Positions 25,598-35,345 of a DNA stretch of 64,000 bases are shown here, one piece after another. Under the pieces are notes generated by a model. The model searched no databases, had not been told where the DNA came from, and saw nothing but the letters and a program-made list of their open reading frames with translations. Origin of the DNA: Xylanivirga thermophila. GTDB lineage: Bacteria > Bacillota > Clostridia > Caldicoprobacterales > Xylanivirgaceae. Location of the stretch: positions 30,923 to 94,922 of the forward strand of contig NZ_RXHQ01000009.1 in the NCBI RefSeq assembly GCF_004138105.1, given 5' to 3'. Position 1 is the stretch's first letter. Each line of letters starts with the position of its first letter. The position numbers were made by a program, and so were the translations under genes.

Positions 25598-27854
25598 TAT
25601 GTTGGTTAAATGGGGAAGTGCAGGGATAAGGGAGATAGGGTGTGAGGTGCAAGGGGGCGGTGAAGGGTTAAGGGGACTGGGTTATAAGGCTCAAGGGGAG
25701 GATGAAAGGATAAATAAATTAGGATACGGGATACAAGGGGAAAGTATTATTGAAAGGGTTTTGTGGTTGGATGGGTCAAAGGATTTAGCGTATGCGATTG
25801 ATATAAATGCTAATAGATTTCCCTATGCACGAGCAATAAGCGAATACGAAGATGCATTAGAAAGAGATATGGCCGTTATCCTAGATACTGACCCTTATAT
25901 GAAGGCTGTAGATGAAAATTTACTTACTAAAAGGACTAAGGAAATAAGGGATAAGGCGTGGGAGGCAATTTCTCCGTTTGTTGTATTAGAGCCTGAAATT
26001 TATGATTCAAGGGAAAGAAGTGAGTATATAAGGAATGTGGCAGAAAAGCATCAGATGACCGAAAAAACCATAGTTAAGTACTTAAAAAGATATTGGATAA
26101 GGGGTAAGACTAAGAACGCCCTGATTCCAGATTTTTATCGGTGTGGGGGCAGGGGTAAAGAGAAAGAAAATACAGGAGTGAAACGGGGCAGACCTCGGAA
26201 ACACGGTGATATCGTCGGTATAGGCGTAAATATAGATGATGAAATAAAACGAATATTTCGGATAGCAATAAATAAATTCTACTACAGTTCAACCCAATAC
26301 TCCCTTACCCTTACTTATGAACTAATGCGGAAGGAATATTTTAATGAGGGATACAGGATTGAAAATGGTATAGAAGTTCCTATTTTAAAACCTTCTTCGG
26401 AGGTTCCTACATTTGGACAATTCCGTTATTGGTTTAATAAAGAGAGAAATATAAAACATGAAATATCTGCACGTTATAGCCCTAAAAAGTATCAGCAGGA
26501 ATATCGACCTGTTTTAGGCAGTTCTAGTGTAGATGCAATAGGACCTGGCTCGCTTTATCAAATTGATGCTACTATAGCCGATGTTTACTTAGTTTCACGG
26601 TTTAACAGGACACATATAATTGGAAGGCCTGTAGTATATGTCATTCAAGATTGTTTTTCCAGGATTATTACGGGGTTATATGTAGGTTTGGAAGGACCAT
26701 CATGGATAGGTGCTTCAATGGCTATTGCAAATAGTGCCTCGGATAAAGTTAAGTTTTGCAATGAATATGAAGTAGAAATAAAAGAGGAGGAATGGTCTAT
26801 ACATCATCTGCCACAGGCAATTTTAGCAGATAGAGGTGAAATGTTATCGGATAATGCAGAGAGTTTAATCATGAATCTTGGTATTACAATAAAAAATACT
26901 CCGCCTTATAGGGCGGACTGGAAGTCACTAATAGAGAGGTATTTTAAATTAACAAATGAACGTACTAAAGCATTTTTACCAGGAGCCATTAATCCAGATT
27001 TTAGAGAACGGGGAGGCCGTGACTATAGGCTTGACGCAAAACTCGACCTGCAGCAGTTTACCAAAATTATTATAAAGTGTGCATTATATCATAATAATCA
27101 TTATCGTATGGATAACTATAATAAAGATGAGATGATGGTATCAGATGAAGTGGAACCCATACCAAGGGAGATATGGAACTGGGGCTTGACAAACAAGATG
27201 GGGAAATTACGGCAAGTAGACGAGGAAGTAGTGAAACTTAATCTTATGCCGTCAGATAATGGGGTGGTTACGGCAAAAGGTATAAGGTTTAAGGGACTTT
27301 ATTACAGTTCTAAAACCTGTATGAAAGAGCAGTGGTTTGTTAAGGCTCGCAGCCGTGGAAGTTGGCAGATACCAATATGTTACGACCCAAGAAGAGTAGA
27401 TTATATCTATATAAAAAAATCTGCAACGGAATTTGAAAAATGCTTCTTACTAGAATATCAAACAGCATTTAAGGACAAGTATCTTGAAGAAGTGGAATAT
27501 CTTAATGAATGGGAAAAGGTACAAAAGGTTAAGAGTAGCGACGTGAGTATGCAGGCAAAGTCTGACCTTATGACAGAAATTCAAAATGTTGTAAAGAATG
27601 CAAAGAAAGAGACCAATAGTAAACTTTTCTTATCTAATGAGAGTGATACACAGCGAAAGAAGAATATTCGGGGAAATAGGCAAATTGAAAAGGAAATAAA
27701 CCGTGAAACGGAAGTATTTGAACTGGACAAGAGAGAGATACAAGGTGAAGCAGAAATAATACCTTTTGATAAAGTAGAAGATGAGTTACCAGACAATCCA
27801 TTGGAGTTATTGAGGAAAAAGCAGAGGGAGCAGTTGAGGGGCAGGGGTTACTAA
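25584..27854 (+). CDS. tnsB: TnsB, Tn7-type DDE transposase, 756 aa
   Basis: TnsB binds the transposon ends and performs 3'-end cleavage and strand transfer. The retroviral-integrase-type core has D328 (YQIDAT), D416 (ILADRGE) and E451 (SLIERYFK); the spacings of 88 and 35 equal those of Tn7 TnsB (D273, D361, E396). Upstream are helical DNA-binding domains (HTH-like segments at about 130-180), and a C-terminal charged tail should contact TnsC. The start is GTG at 25,584 after GGAGGAGG and overlaps tnsA by 14 bp. Residues about 10-55 are a Gly/Arg/Glu-rich stretch encoded by a purine-rich tract like those seen between genes, which looks inserted. Confidence 0.93.
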   Translation: MLVVNMLVKWGSAGIREIGCEVQGGGEGLRGLGYKAQGEDERINKLGYGIQGESIIERVLWLDGSKDLAYAIDINANRFPYARAISEYEDALERDMAVILDTDPYMKAVDENLLTKRTKEIRDKAWEAISPFVVLEPEIYDSRERSEYIRNVAEKHQMTEKTIVKYLKRYWIRGKTKNALIPDFYRCGGRGKEKENTGVKRGRPRKHGDIVGIGVNIDDEIKRIFRIAINKFYYSSTQYSLTLTYELMRKEYFNEGYRIENGIEVPILKPSSEVPTFGQFRYWFNKERNIKHEISARYSPKKYQQEYRPVLGSSSVDAIGPGSLYQIDATIADVYLVSRFNRTHIIGRPVVYVIQDCFSRIITGLYVGLEGPSWIGASMAIANSASDKVKFCNEYEVEIKEEEWSIHHLPQAILADRGEMLSDNAESLIMNLGITIKNTPPYRADWKSLIERYFKLTNERTKAFLPGAINPDFRERGGRDYRLDAKLDLQQFTKIIIKCALYHNNHYRMDNYNKDEMMVSDEVEPIPREIWNWGLTNKMGKLRQVDEEVVKLNLMPSDNGVVTAKGIRFKGLYYSSKTCMKEQWFVKARSRGSWQIPICYDPRRVDYIYIKKSATEFEKCFLLEYQTAFKDKYLEEVEYLNEWEKVQKVKSSDVSMQAKSDLMTEIQNVVKNAKKETNSKLFLSNESDTQRKKNIRGNRQIEKEINRETEVFELDKREIQGEAEIIPFDKVEDELPDNPLELLRKKQREQLRGRGY

Positions 27855-27873
27855 GAGCAGGAATGGGGGGAGT

Positions 27874-29550
27874 ATGGTGAGTAATGTAGATGGGGGTGCA
27901 GGTCTTATGGGCAAAGTGTTAATACCACATGGTGTTGTAGCAGAGGAAGCAGTGTATAAAGAGCAAATAATTGAAGGATATAGAGACAATCCATTTATAG
28001 AGGCTCTACCTCCCATATTTTCTCCAGAAGAGGTAATTGATAAAATGATAGTTTATCCACCATATAACGAAGGGGAAAGAGAACTGGATGCTCATTATAG
28101 AATTCACCTTGTACAAAAACTGTTTCAGTGTTTTCAGCCCTTACCGCAGCATTTGGATTTAGAAAGCAGGATTTCACGGGTCATAAGACAAGGTTATCTT
28201 GCGAGAAATCCAATTAGCAGAGATTATGTAATAAGTCTAAATGATGGATATAAGGCTATACAGAATTGTGATATTAATACAAACCAGCAGTTTAGAAGCA
28301 CAGCCTGCGGTTTTACTACTATTGGTGTATCAGGGATGGGAAAATCGGTATCAGTTAATAGAGTTTTGTCTATGTATCCGCAGGTGATAGTACATAGTGG
28401 GTATAAGGGGCAGGGATTTAGTTTTTATCAAATAGTATGGCTGAAACTGGATTGCCCTTTTGATGGCAGTGTTAAAGGACTTTGTATAGATTTTTTTAAT
28501 AAGATAGACCAGTTAATGGGTACAAATTATTACAGTAAGGTTGGAAGTTATAACAGGTCTGTAGATTATATGCTTACCCTTATAGCACAGGTGGTGAGGA
28601 GTACGGGGTTAGGGCTTTTAGTCATAGATGAAATCCAACACCTTTGTGAGGCAAGAGGTTTTGGTGATGAGAAAATGTTAAACTTCTTTGTAACTTTAGT
28701 TAATACAGCAGGTGTTCCCGTTGTGCTTATTGGTAATCCCAAAGCCATGTCTATATTACAAAGTGAGTTTCGTCAGGCAAGGAGAGGTTCGGGTCAGGGA
28801 GATATGATTTGGGACAGGCTAGGGCAAAATGATGATTATGAATTATTACTTGATGCCCTTTGGCAATATCAATGGACTAGAAAAGTGAGTCCTCTTACAG
28901 AAAACATAAAGGATGTACTATACGAGGAGAGCCAAGGGGTAATAGACATTGTGGTAAAACTTATGGTTATGTCTCAAACGGTGGCTATCACTACTGGTAT
29001 AGAGAAAGTTACAGAATCCTTAATAAGCCAAGTGGCAAAGGAACATTTTAAATTAGTAAGGCCTATGCTTCTTGCACTTAAATCAGGTAACATGAAAGAG
29101 ATTGCGAAGTATTCTGATATAAGTACACTGGAAATAGATTATAGCAAGGTAATAGACCAAGGAAAACAGTCGGCAAAAATGCAGGCAAAGATTAAAGCAT
29201 TGAAGGAGAAAAAGGAAGAAAGGGATAAGGAGGAAAGGGGAACAAAGGCAGAAAAGGTTATAATGAAACTCTTGGAACTTGGAATAAAGCCGAAAGAAGC
29301 ACAAAAGGCAGTTGAAGCCGTTCTCGGAACGGAAGGCCAAGATATAGATGATGGACAATTAGTTATAAAAGCAGTCCAGTCACTTTCTTCGATGCCGAGT
29401 AAAAAGAAAACTAAAGAGATTCCAAAATCTAAGGATGATGTCAGATATGTTGTTGAAGAAGGCAAAAAAGTGGGAAAAACGGCATATGAAGCACTGAAAG
29501 TCAAAGGTTATATTCAAAAGGAAGAAGATTGGATTTTTAAAGTGGGGTGA
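27874..29550 (+). CDS. tnsC: TnsC, AAA+ ATPase of Tn7-type transposition, 558 aa
   Basis: TnsC links the target selector to TnsA/TnsB. The AAA+ core has Walker A GVSGMGKSVS near 150-158 and Walker B LLVIDEIQHL near 248, followed by a sensor-1-like VVLIGNPKA near 285. The N-terminal 140 residues and the C-terminal 150 residues are accessory; the tail has a Lys/Glu coiled-coil region (about 430-460). ATG at 27,874 follows GGGGGGAG, 19 bp after tnsB. Its length is close to that of Tn7 TnsC (555). Confidence 0.93.
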   Translation: MVSNVDGGAGLMGKVLIPHGVVAEEAVYKEQIIEGYRDNPFIEALPPIFSPEEVIDKMIVYPPYNEGERELDAHYRIHLVQKLFQCFQPLPQHLDLESRISRVIRQGYLARNPISRDYVISLNDGYKAIQNCDINTNQQFRSTACGFTTIGVSGMGKSVSVNRVLSMYPQVIVHSGYKGQGFSFYQIVWLKLDCPFDGSVKGLCIDFFNKIDQLMGTNYYSKVGSYNRSVDYMLTLIAQVVRSTGLGLLVIDEIQHLCEARGFGDEKMLNFFVTLVNTAGVPVVLIGNPKAMSILQSEFRQARRGSGQGDMIWDRLGQNDDYELLLDALWQYQWTRKVSPLTENIKDVLYEESQGVIDIVVKLMVMSQTVAITTGIEKVTESLISQVAKEHFKLVRPMLLALKSGNMKEIAKYSDISTLEIDYSKVIDQGKQSAKMQAKIKALKEKKEERDKEERGTKAEKVIMKLLELGIKPKEAQKAVEAVLGTEGQDIDDGQLVIKAVQSLSSMPSKKKTKEIPKSKDDVRYVVEEGKKVGKTAYEALKVKGYIQKEEDWIFKVG

Positions 29551-29559
29551 AGAGTTATC

Positions 29560-31608
29560 ATGCATTTTTTCCCGAACCCGTACAACGATGAGATTTTATA
29601 TAGCGTGTTAGCACGGTATAGCGTACGATGTGGCATTATAAGTCATAAAACTATAATAGAAGGCATATTTGGTAAAGCCAGTGCGAGGGCAGTCATGGAA
29701 CTGCCTTTTAATATAAATGGGCTTATATCAAACCTACCAGTGAACAGTCCCTATACAGGAGATGTTTTTATTTATAACCATACACTATATACGTTTTTTA
29801 CAGCATTTCTTCCGCCTGAACGTGCAGAAGGGATAAAGTGCTTGATGCTTGAAGAAAGTGGGGGCAGCAAGGCTTATGGGAAAGCAGGTATTTTAGGCAG
29901 CCGTCTTCCGCTAAATGAATATATGAAATTTTGCCCCAAATGTTTTGAGGAAGATACTGCACAATATGGCGAAGGTTACTGGCACAGGATACATCAAGTC
30001 CCATTTATAATGGTTTGCCCTTTGCATGAAACTTTGCTTTATGATAGTACCGTTTTAGTAAGAGGGCATAATCCTCAAGCCTATATACCTGCAAACGGTG
30101 ATAACTGTAGGGTTAATGAACTGCCTTACTATAAACCTGATACAATAAAGAAGTTTATCAATATTTCTAAAGATGTACAAAATTTATTAGAGAGTAGTTT
30201 TCCCAACAAACCTTTTACTTGGTTTGCAAAGCAGTATGTTGAGAGATTTAAGGAATTGGAATATGCCAATATAAATGGCAGGGTGTATTGGGATGACCTG
30301 GTGCAAGATTTTAAAGATTTTTATGGCGAAGAATTTCTTAATGCTATGCAGTCTAATATAGAAGATAAGGGACAAGGGCAATGGATAAGGGAAGTTACGC
30401 ATTCAGATGCAAAGGCTATGCATCCTATTAGACATTTACTGCTTGCCAGGTTTTTAGGGTTATCGTTGGATACACTTTTTAATAAAGAGATTTGCTATAA
30501 ACCCTTTGGAGATGGACCTTGGCTTTGCTTAAATCCTGCTGCAGACCATTTTCTTGAGCCTGTAATTAAAGATGTAGAGATAAAGTACAGGCGTAGGAAT
30601 AAGAATACTAATGGGTTTTTCAGATGTGGCTGTGGGTTTGAATACATGAGGTCAGTGGCAAGGAAGCAAGGTGAAAGGGTTATAAGGGGTGAAAGTACAG
30701 GAATTAGGGGTAAGGAAGATAGGGTAATTAGGGATAAGGGGATGGGTATTAGGAGTAAGGAAACGGGAGTTAGAGATGGGGAAGTAGAAATTGAGGATAG
30801 GGAGGCGGGATGTGAGGAGCAAGGTAGATTTGTAAGGGTTGTGAAATATGGTCATGTGTGGGAAGAGAAGGTACTGGAATTGATAGATGAGGGAGTTAGT
30901 GATGAGGAGATTGCAGTAAGGCTTAATGCAGATGTGAGGAAGATTAGGGGATTTAATAGGGGTAAGGGAGACAGGGATAATATGGGCGAGGATGAAAGGA
31001 GTAAGGGAGAAGGGGTTAAGGGTACTAGGATTATTGAGACTTTGGACAATAGTATTGATTTTATAGTAAAAAGGCAGAAGTATAGGGAAGAGTGGCTTCG
31101 GGTAGTCGGAGAAAACCCAGATAAGGGCAGAGTAGAGTTGCGGAGGCTAGGTAAATATACCTGTACCTGGTTATGCAGGAATGACAGGGAGTGGTGGGAG
31201 AAAAATACTCCTGCAAAGAAGTATGTACAGGCCGATAATACTGTTGATTGGGAAATTAGGGACAAGGAAATTTTACAGCATGTTAAGCAAACCGTTCAGG
31301 AGATTTTAGATAGTGAGGAAAAGCCCCAGAGAATCAGCCTACGACTGGTTAAAACAAAGTCAGGGCTTAAAAGTTTTGACCTTCAATTGGATAAATTGCC
31401 ACTAACTAAAGCATTCATTGATTCCGCAATAGAGACCCCTATGGATTTACATAAAAGGAGTATAAGATGGGCAATTAATAAACTCAATGAAGAAGGTAAG
31501 GCATTGACTATTACTAATATTACTGCAATGACAGGAGTAGGGAACAAGTATAGGAAACAGGTTGTGGAGGAGATTAAGAGGGTGTTAGAGGGGCTAGGGA
31601 AAAGGTGA
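29560..31608 (+). CDS. tnsD: TnsD/TniQ-type target selector, 682 aa
   Basis: TnsD binds a specific chromosomal attachment site and recruits TnsC. The start MHFFPNPYNDEILYSVLARY is typical of TniQ/TnsD. A CxxC...CxxxH zinc site follows (FCPKC near 124, CPLHE near 153), then a second Cys cluster (RCGCGF near 355). The C-terminal half carries HTH-like repeats (near 570-590 and 640-680). At 682 residues it is longer than Tn7 TnsD (508). Part of the excess is two low-complexity Gly/Arg/Lys/Glu stretches at about 367-425 and 461-491, encoded by the same purine-rich tracts found between genes. The full-length TnsD suggests site-specific insertion, and the adjacent site is the 3' end of the GNAT gene. 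Confidence 0.9.
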   Translation: MHFFPNPYNDEILYSVLARYSVRCGIISHKTIIEGIFGKASARAVMELPFNINGLISNLPVNSPYTGDVFIYNHTLYTFFTAFLPPERAEGIKCLMLEESGGSKAYGKAGILGSRLPLNEYMKFCPKCFEEDTAQYGEGYWHRIHQVPFIMVCPLHETLLYDSTVLVRGHNPQAYIPANGDNCRVNELPYYKPDTIKKFINISKDVQNLLESSFPNKPFTWFAKQYVERFKELEYANINGRVYWDDLVQDFKDFYGEEFLNAMQSNIEDKGQGQWIREVTHSDAKAMHPIRHLLLARFLGLSLDTLFNKEICYKPFGDGPWLCLNPAADHFLEPVIKDVEIKYRRRNKNTNGFFRCGCGFEYMRSVARKQGERVIRGESTGIRGKEDRVIRDKGMGIRSKETGVRDGEVEIEDREAGCEEQGRFVRVVKYGHVWEEKVLELIDEGVSDEEIAVRLNADVRKIRGFNRGKGDRDNMGEDERSKGEGVKGTRIIETLDNSIDFIVKRQKYREEWLRVVGENPDKGRVELRRLGKYTCTWLCRNDREWWEKNTPAKKYVQADNTVDWEIRDKEILQHVKQTVQEILDSEEKPQRISLRLVKTKSGLKSFDLQLDKLPLTKAFIDSAIETPMDLHKRSIRWAINKLNEEGKALTITNITAMTGVGNKYRKQVVEEIKRVLEGLGKR

Positions 31609-31699
31609 AAAGGGTTAAGGAAGTAGGTGCTTTTACGGGGTGTATGGTGTAAAATAAAGGTATATACTAGTAGAAAGGTATTAGGTAAGAAGTATTTAT

Positions 31700-31897
31700 A
31701 TGCGGCAAGAGAGTGCAAAAATGAAAAAAGAGGCAGCAGCAATTGGGATTATTGGAATACCTGATGATGAAAGCATTAAAATGCTGGAAAAAGAGTTAGG
31801 GGAGCCTATAAAGAAGATTGAGAAAAAAGGAAAGATTATTTTGTTGGTTGGCAAAGGATTATTTAAAAAGAAAATTATAATTCCTACCGAAAAATAG
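31700..31897 (+). CDS. Small basic hypothetical protein, 65 aa
   Basis: The ATG at 31,700 has only a weak ribosome site; an ATG at 31,721 is an alternative. The product is Lys-rich with two short hydrophobic strands (AIGIIGIPDDE and KIILLVGKGLF). It follows tnsD by about 90 bp. No family is recognised. Confidence 0.4.
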   Translation: MRQESAKMKKEAAAIGIIGIPDDESIKMLEKELGEPIKKIEKKGKIILLVGKGLFKKKIIIPTEK

Positions 31898-31994
31898 AAA
31901 TGCTTGAAACTGTTTTACATTGTTTTTATAAGTCGCATTAGTAATTTAATGTGAAGGAGTATGTAAAATTACTTGCAGATAATGGAGAAGGAAA

Positions 31995-32744
31995 ATGCAA
32001 AAAAGTAAACCTGTTTTATTATCAATTATATGGACAATAGTAATCTTGATTTTTCCAGTGATATCAGGTGTAATTGCCACTGTATTTAAAATGAACCAGA
32101 TTGTGATATTTCTTATACAGGGATGTTTTATGTTACTTTCCATAAGTATCCCAGTCATATATGTATGCAAAAAGAAAATTGATGTCAAAGAAATTGGAGT
32201 GAGAAAAGCCAAATCAGGAAGTATCAGGAAAACGCTGTTATTTATACCCTTACTACTTGCTGAATTACCTCTTATACTAGTTGGTGTTGATTTTAAAGGT
32301 TTTACATATGTTAGCACACTTGCTTTTTTTACCTTAATGGTTGGAATCTCAGAAGAACTCTATTTTAGAGGTATCATTTTAAAGTTACTAAAAGATAACT
32401 TCTCTGTTAAGCAAACGATTATAATTTCTGCTTTGATATTTGGAATTGGACATAGCGCCAGTATTCTTGCCGGAGAAAGCATTGTGGAGGTATTACTACA
32501 AATTATTAATGCTATTATGTTCGGAATCCTTGCTGCTGAAATTGTCATACTTACAAAGAGTTTATTCCCCGTGATAATATGGCACTTTTTATTTAATTTT
32601 GTGAATTACATATCGTTAGCAATTAGTACAAGTGAATATATAGCGAACGGAATTCAAGAAATAATTATGATTATTTATTCGGTATACTTATGGAATATAG
32701 TATCTCAAGAAAATGCGCAAATAGATAAGAGATGTCAGCATTAG
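31995..32744 (+). CDS. CPBP-family intramembrane metalloprotease, 249 aa
   Basis: Eight or so membrane segments, with the CPBP (Abi/CAAX-protease type) motifs EELYFRG near residue 119, FGIGHS near 150 and WHFLFNF near 195, which hold the metal and catalytic Glu residues. Family members include bacteriocin self-immunity proteins and peptide processors. GGAGAAGG lies before the ATG at 31,995. It is the first gene of an envelope cassette (PadR, FtsW-like, VanZ-like) at the right end of the transposon. Confidence 0.85.
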   Translation: MQKSKPVLLSIIWTIVILIFPVISGVIATVFKMNQIVIFLIQGCFMLLSISIPVIYVCKKKIDVKEIGVRKAKSGSIRKTLLFIPLLLAELPLILVGVDFKGFTYVSTLAFFTLMVGISEELYFRGIILKLLKDNFSVKQTIIISALIFGIGHSASILAGESIVEVLLQIINAIMFGILAAEIVILTKSLFPVIIWHFLFNFVNYISLAISTSEYIANGIQEIIMIIYSVYLWNIVSQENAQIDKRCQH

Positions 32745-32780
32745 ATTATGAGAGCAATCTTTAGTTCGCACATTTTTCTA

Positions 32781-32831
32781 TTGACGTATATAGATTGACG
32801 ATATATAATTTATATGTAGATAATCTATATA
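32781..32831 (+). promoter_or_regulatory. PadR operon promoter with inverted-repeat operator
   Basis: TTGACG at 32,781-32,786 is 17 bp from TATAAT at 32,804-32,809. An inverted repeat (TATATAGATT at 32,787-32,796 and AATCTATATA at 32,822-32,831) flanks the -10. Autorepression by the PadR protein is expected but not shown. Confidence 0.7.
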
Positions 32832-32847
32832 TAAAGGAGGACTATAT

Positions 32848-33195
32848 ATGTCTATAGATAAGAGCCTGTTGACAGGTAGTACGACAACTTTGATTTTGAA
32901 GTTGCTTGAAGAAAAAGATATGTATGGGTATCAAATGATTGAAACTCTGGCACAAAAATCAGATGATACTTTCAACTTGAAAGCAGGTACACTTTATCCT
33001 ATTTTACACAATCTTGAAAATAACGAAATTGTTGAATCTTACGAGGAAGAAGCGGATAACGGGCGAACAAGAAAATATTATCATCTTACTTCTAAGGGTA
33101 AAAAACTTTTACAAGAAAAACATCAAGAATGGATTACTTATTCTTCTGCGGTCAACAGAATTTTGAACGGAGGAGTAAGTTATGCAACCGTTTGA
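32848..33195 (+). CDS. PadR-family transcriptional regulator, 115 aa
   Basis: A winged-helix regulator: LTGSTTTLILKLLEEKDMYG at the start, then YQMIETL, KAGTLYPILHNLENN and TRKYYHLTSKGKK, which are the PadR signature. PadR proteins repress genes for stress or antimicrobial response, often sensing hydrophobic drugs. The gene has AAAGGAGG upstream and overlaps the next gene by 14 bp, so it most likely controls the FtsW-like and perhaps the VanZ-like gene. Confidence 0.9.
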   Translation: MSIDKSLLTGSTTTLILKLLEEKDMYGYQMIETLAQKSDDTFNLKAGTLYPILHNLENNEIVESYEEEADNGRTRKYYHLTSKGKKLLQEKHQEWITYSSAVNRILNGGVSYATV

Positions 33196-34567
33196 TGAAA
33201 TAAAACAATATAGCAAGGCTGTATGTGAACAAATACGTTGGAAAAAGGCTCATAATATTATTTCGGAAGAAATCGAAAATCATCTTTGCGACCAAAGGGA
33301 TGCCTATATTTCTCAGGGCGAGGATGAAAAATTAGCAACACAAAAAGCAATATTACAGATGGGTGATGCAGCGTCAATCGGTATGGAGTTGGATAAAACT
33401 CATAAGCCAAAACCCCAGTGGACAATGATTATCCTGACTGCTGTGTTAATGTTAATAGGCATGCTTTCAAATTATTTTATTGCTTCTTCTGAATATTCCT
33501 TGGATAGATTCAGCCTTGCTCCCTATATTATTGCTTTGACTGTGTTTTTAGTATGCTATTTTCTTGACTTTTCCATTTTGGGGAAATGCGCAAAATATTT
33601 CTATTTTATTGCCTTAGTAGTTTCGGTTACAGGGCTTTTGTTTGGCAACCAAATAAACGGCAGAATTTTGTTTTTGTCAGGCAGATTATCTATAAGTTTA
33701 TCCTATCTTTCCTTAATATTTCCCCTTGCGTATTCATTACTTATTTATGCTTTACGGCATAAGGGATATAAAGGTATTATATTATGCGGTATAGGTTATG
33801 TTCCATTTGCAATTATATTATTGCTTGTACCTTCAGTTACTGGTTTTGCTTTATTTACAATATCGGCACTTGTTATCCTTTGTACTTCTGTTGTAAAAGG
33901 ATGGTTTGGAATAGATAAAAAGCGTGGTTTGTTATTAGTGCTGATACCTGCACTTATTGCGCTTATTGCTGCCATTATCTATATCATACAAAACTCCTAT
34001 TTTTTAAACAGACTTAGTACTGCAGTCAACCCATATTCCGACCGCAATGGTTCTGGTTACATTCATTGTCTTGTACGGGATTTATTAACAAACTCTCAAT
34101 TTGCTGGCAAGGGAACTGTACCTTCTCAATTTGGCAATAATGTTCCCATAATACCTGCTTTAGATACAGATTATATTCTTACTGCATTGACGCACAATTT
34201 TGGCTGGGTTGCATTTTTTGGAATATCAGTAGTTATTATAGTATTTTCTATTTTAGGATTATATTATGTTACTAAGCAAAAAAGTGTTTTGGGAACTATA
34301 GTATCGTTATCGATAATGCTTACCTTTGTTTTGCAAACAATAATTTACATTGTGAATAACCTTGGGTTTGGAATATTGTCAGCATTGTCATTACCACTGG
34401 TCTCTTATGGGAACGTAGCACTAATAATAAATTCTGCTTTAATAGGATTTATGCTTTCAGTTTTCAGAACAGGGGATATTTTAAAAGATAGTATAAAGTC
34501 TCCCGTAAAAATCAATTCAATATTTTCATACGAAGATGGAAAATTGATAATCAATTTTAAAGGATAA
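33182..34567 (+). CDS. FtsW/RodA-family membrane protein with N-terminal HAAS-type domain, 461 aa
   Basis: Residues 1-75 resemble the permease-prefix/HAAS domain that commonly occurs beside PadR regulators (IISEEIENHLCDQRDAYISQ). About ten membrane segments follow with the FtsW/RodA/SpoVE (SEDS) layout (for example DTDYILTALTHNFGWVAFF near 330, and LSLPLVSYGNVALIIN near 415). SEDS proteins polymerise glycan in cell wall synthesis. A PadR-controlled SEDS paralogue on a transposon may provide an alternative wall polymerase under envelope stress; this is inference. GGAGG lies before the ATG. Confidence 0.8.
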   Translation: MQPFDEIKQYSKAVCEQIRWKKAHNIISEEIENHLCDQRDAYISQGEDEKLATQKAILQMGDAASIGMELDKTHKPKPQWTMIILTAVLMLIGMLSNYFIASSEYSLDRFSLAPYIIALTVFLVCYFLDFSILGKCAKYFYFIALVVSVTGLLFGNQINGRILFLSGRLSISLSYLSLIFPLAYSLLIYALRHKGYKGIILCGIGYVPFAIILLLVPSVTGFALFTISALVILCTSVVKGWFGIDKKRGLLLVLIPALIALIAAIIYIIQNSYFLNRLSTAVNPYSDRNGSGYIHCLVRDLLTNSQFAGKGTVPSQFGNNVPIIPALDTDYILTALTHNFGWVAFFGISVVIIVFSILGLYYVTKQKSVLGTIVSLSIMLTFVLQTIIYIVNNLGFGILSALSLPLVSYGNVALIINSALIGFMLSVFRTGDILKDSIKSPVKINSIFSYEDGKLIINFKG

Positions 34568-34637
34568 CTAACTTTTATGAGCATAATGTGTAACTAAGGT
34601 AATGCATATATTATTTATATTTTATGGGGTGTGAATT

Positions 34638-35345
34638 TTGAAGAAAAATATATTTAGAAGTATTGCTGGTTTACTGTATTTATTTTCAATTATAGTATTT
34701 TTTACTTATGTTATAATGTCTGTTAATCCAAGAATTCGCATTTCACCAGTTGCCCGATTGGTTTTGCTTTGTTCTTGCTGTTTAGCAATTTATTTTGGAA
34801 GTTTGCTAATATCAAAAACTATTGGTGCCGAGCAAGGTAAAAAAGTTATGAAAAGAACATTTTCACTGTTTTTTGTCATATATTTAATATTAATTTCAAC
34901 CTTTACTTTATTTGATTCTTATTTTGGACGTAGGGGTGCAGTAATGGCTTTCAAATGGAATGTCGAAACTTTTGGATGTTATATTAGAAATTCACTGAAT
35001 ATTATTCCCTTTGCAACAATATTTGGATATATTTCAAAATTGTCATCAGGTCAGATAAACACTAATATAGTTATTACAAATATATTTGGAAATCTAATAG
35101 CATTTGGTCCATTCGCACTGTTTTTACCGTTGCTTTTTAAAAAAATAAATACATTTAAAAAATTTTTTATCACAATATTGTGCATTGTTGTAATGGTAGA
35201 ACTATTGCAATTTGCTATGCTGACAGGCTCTTGTGATATTGATGATGTTATTTTGAATGTTGGTGGTGCTTGCATTTTCTATTGGGTGTTCCATATAAAA
35301 CCAATCCATGCATTTATTAATAAATTAGCGATGATAACTTATTAA
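34638..35345 (+). CDS. VanZ-family membrane protein, 235 aa
   Basis: A VanZ-like protein with five or six membrane segments, including NIIPFATIFGYI near 120, NIFGNLIAFGPFALFLP near 150 and a C-terminal segment with CDIDDVILNVGGA near 200, the family signature. VanZ gives low-level teicoplanin resistance by an unknown mechanism. TTG start with GGGGTGTG upstream. It is the last gene of the envelope cassette. Teicoplanin resistance should not be assumed for a distant homologue. Confidence 0.85.
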   Translation: MKKNIFRSIAGLLYLFSIIVFFTYVIMSVNPRIRISPVARLVLLCSCCLAIYFGSLLISKTIGAEQGKKVMKRTFSLFFVIYLILISTFTLFDSYFGRRGAVMAFKWNVETFGCYIRNSLNIIPFATIFGYISKLSSGQINTNIVITNIFGNLIAFGPFALFLPLLFKKINTFKKFFITILCIVVMVELLQFAMLTGSCDIDDVILNVGGACIFYWVFHIKPIHAFINKLAMITY

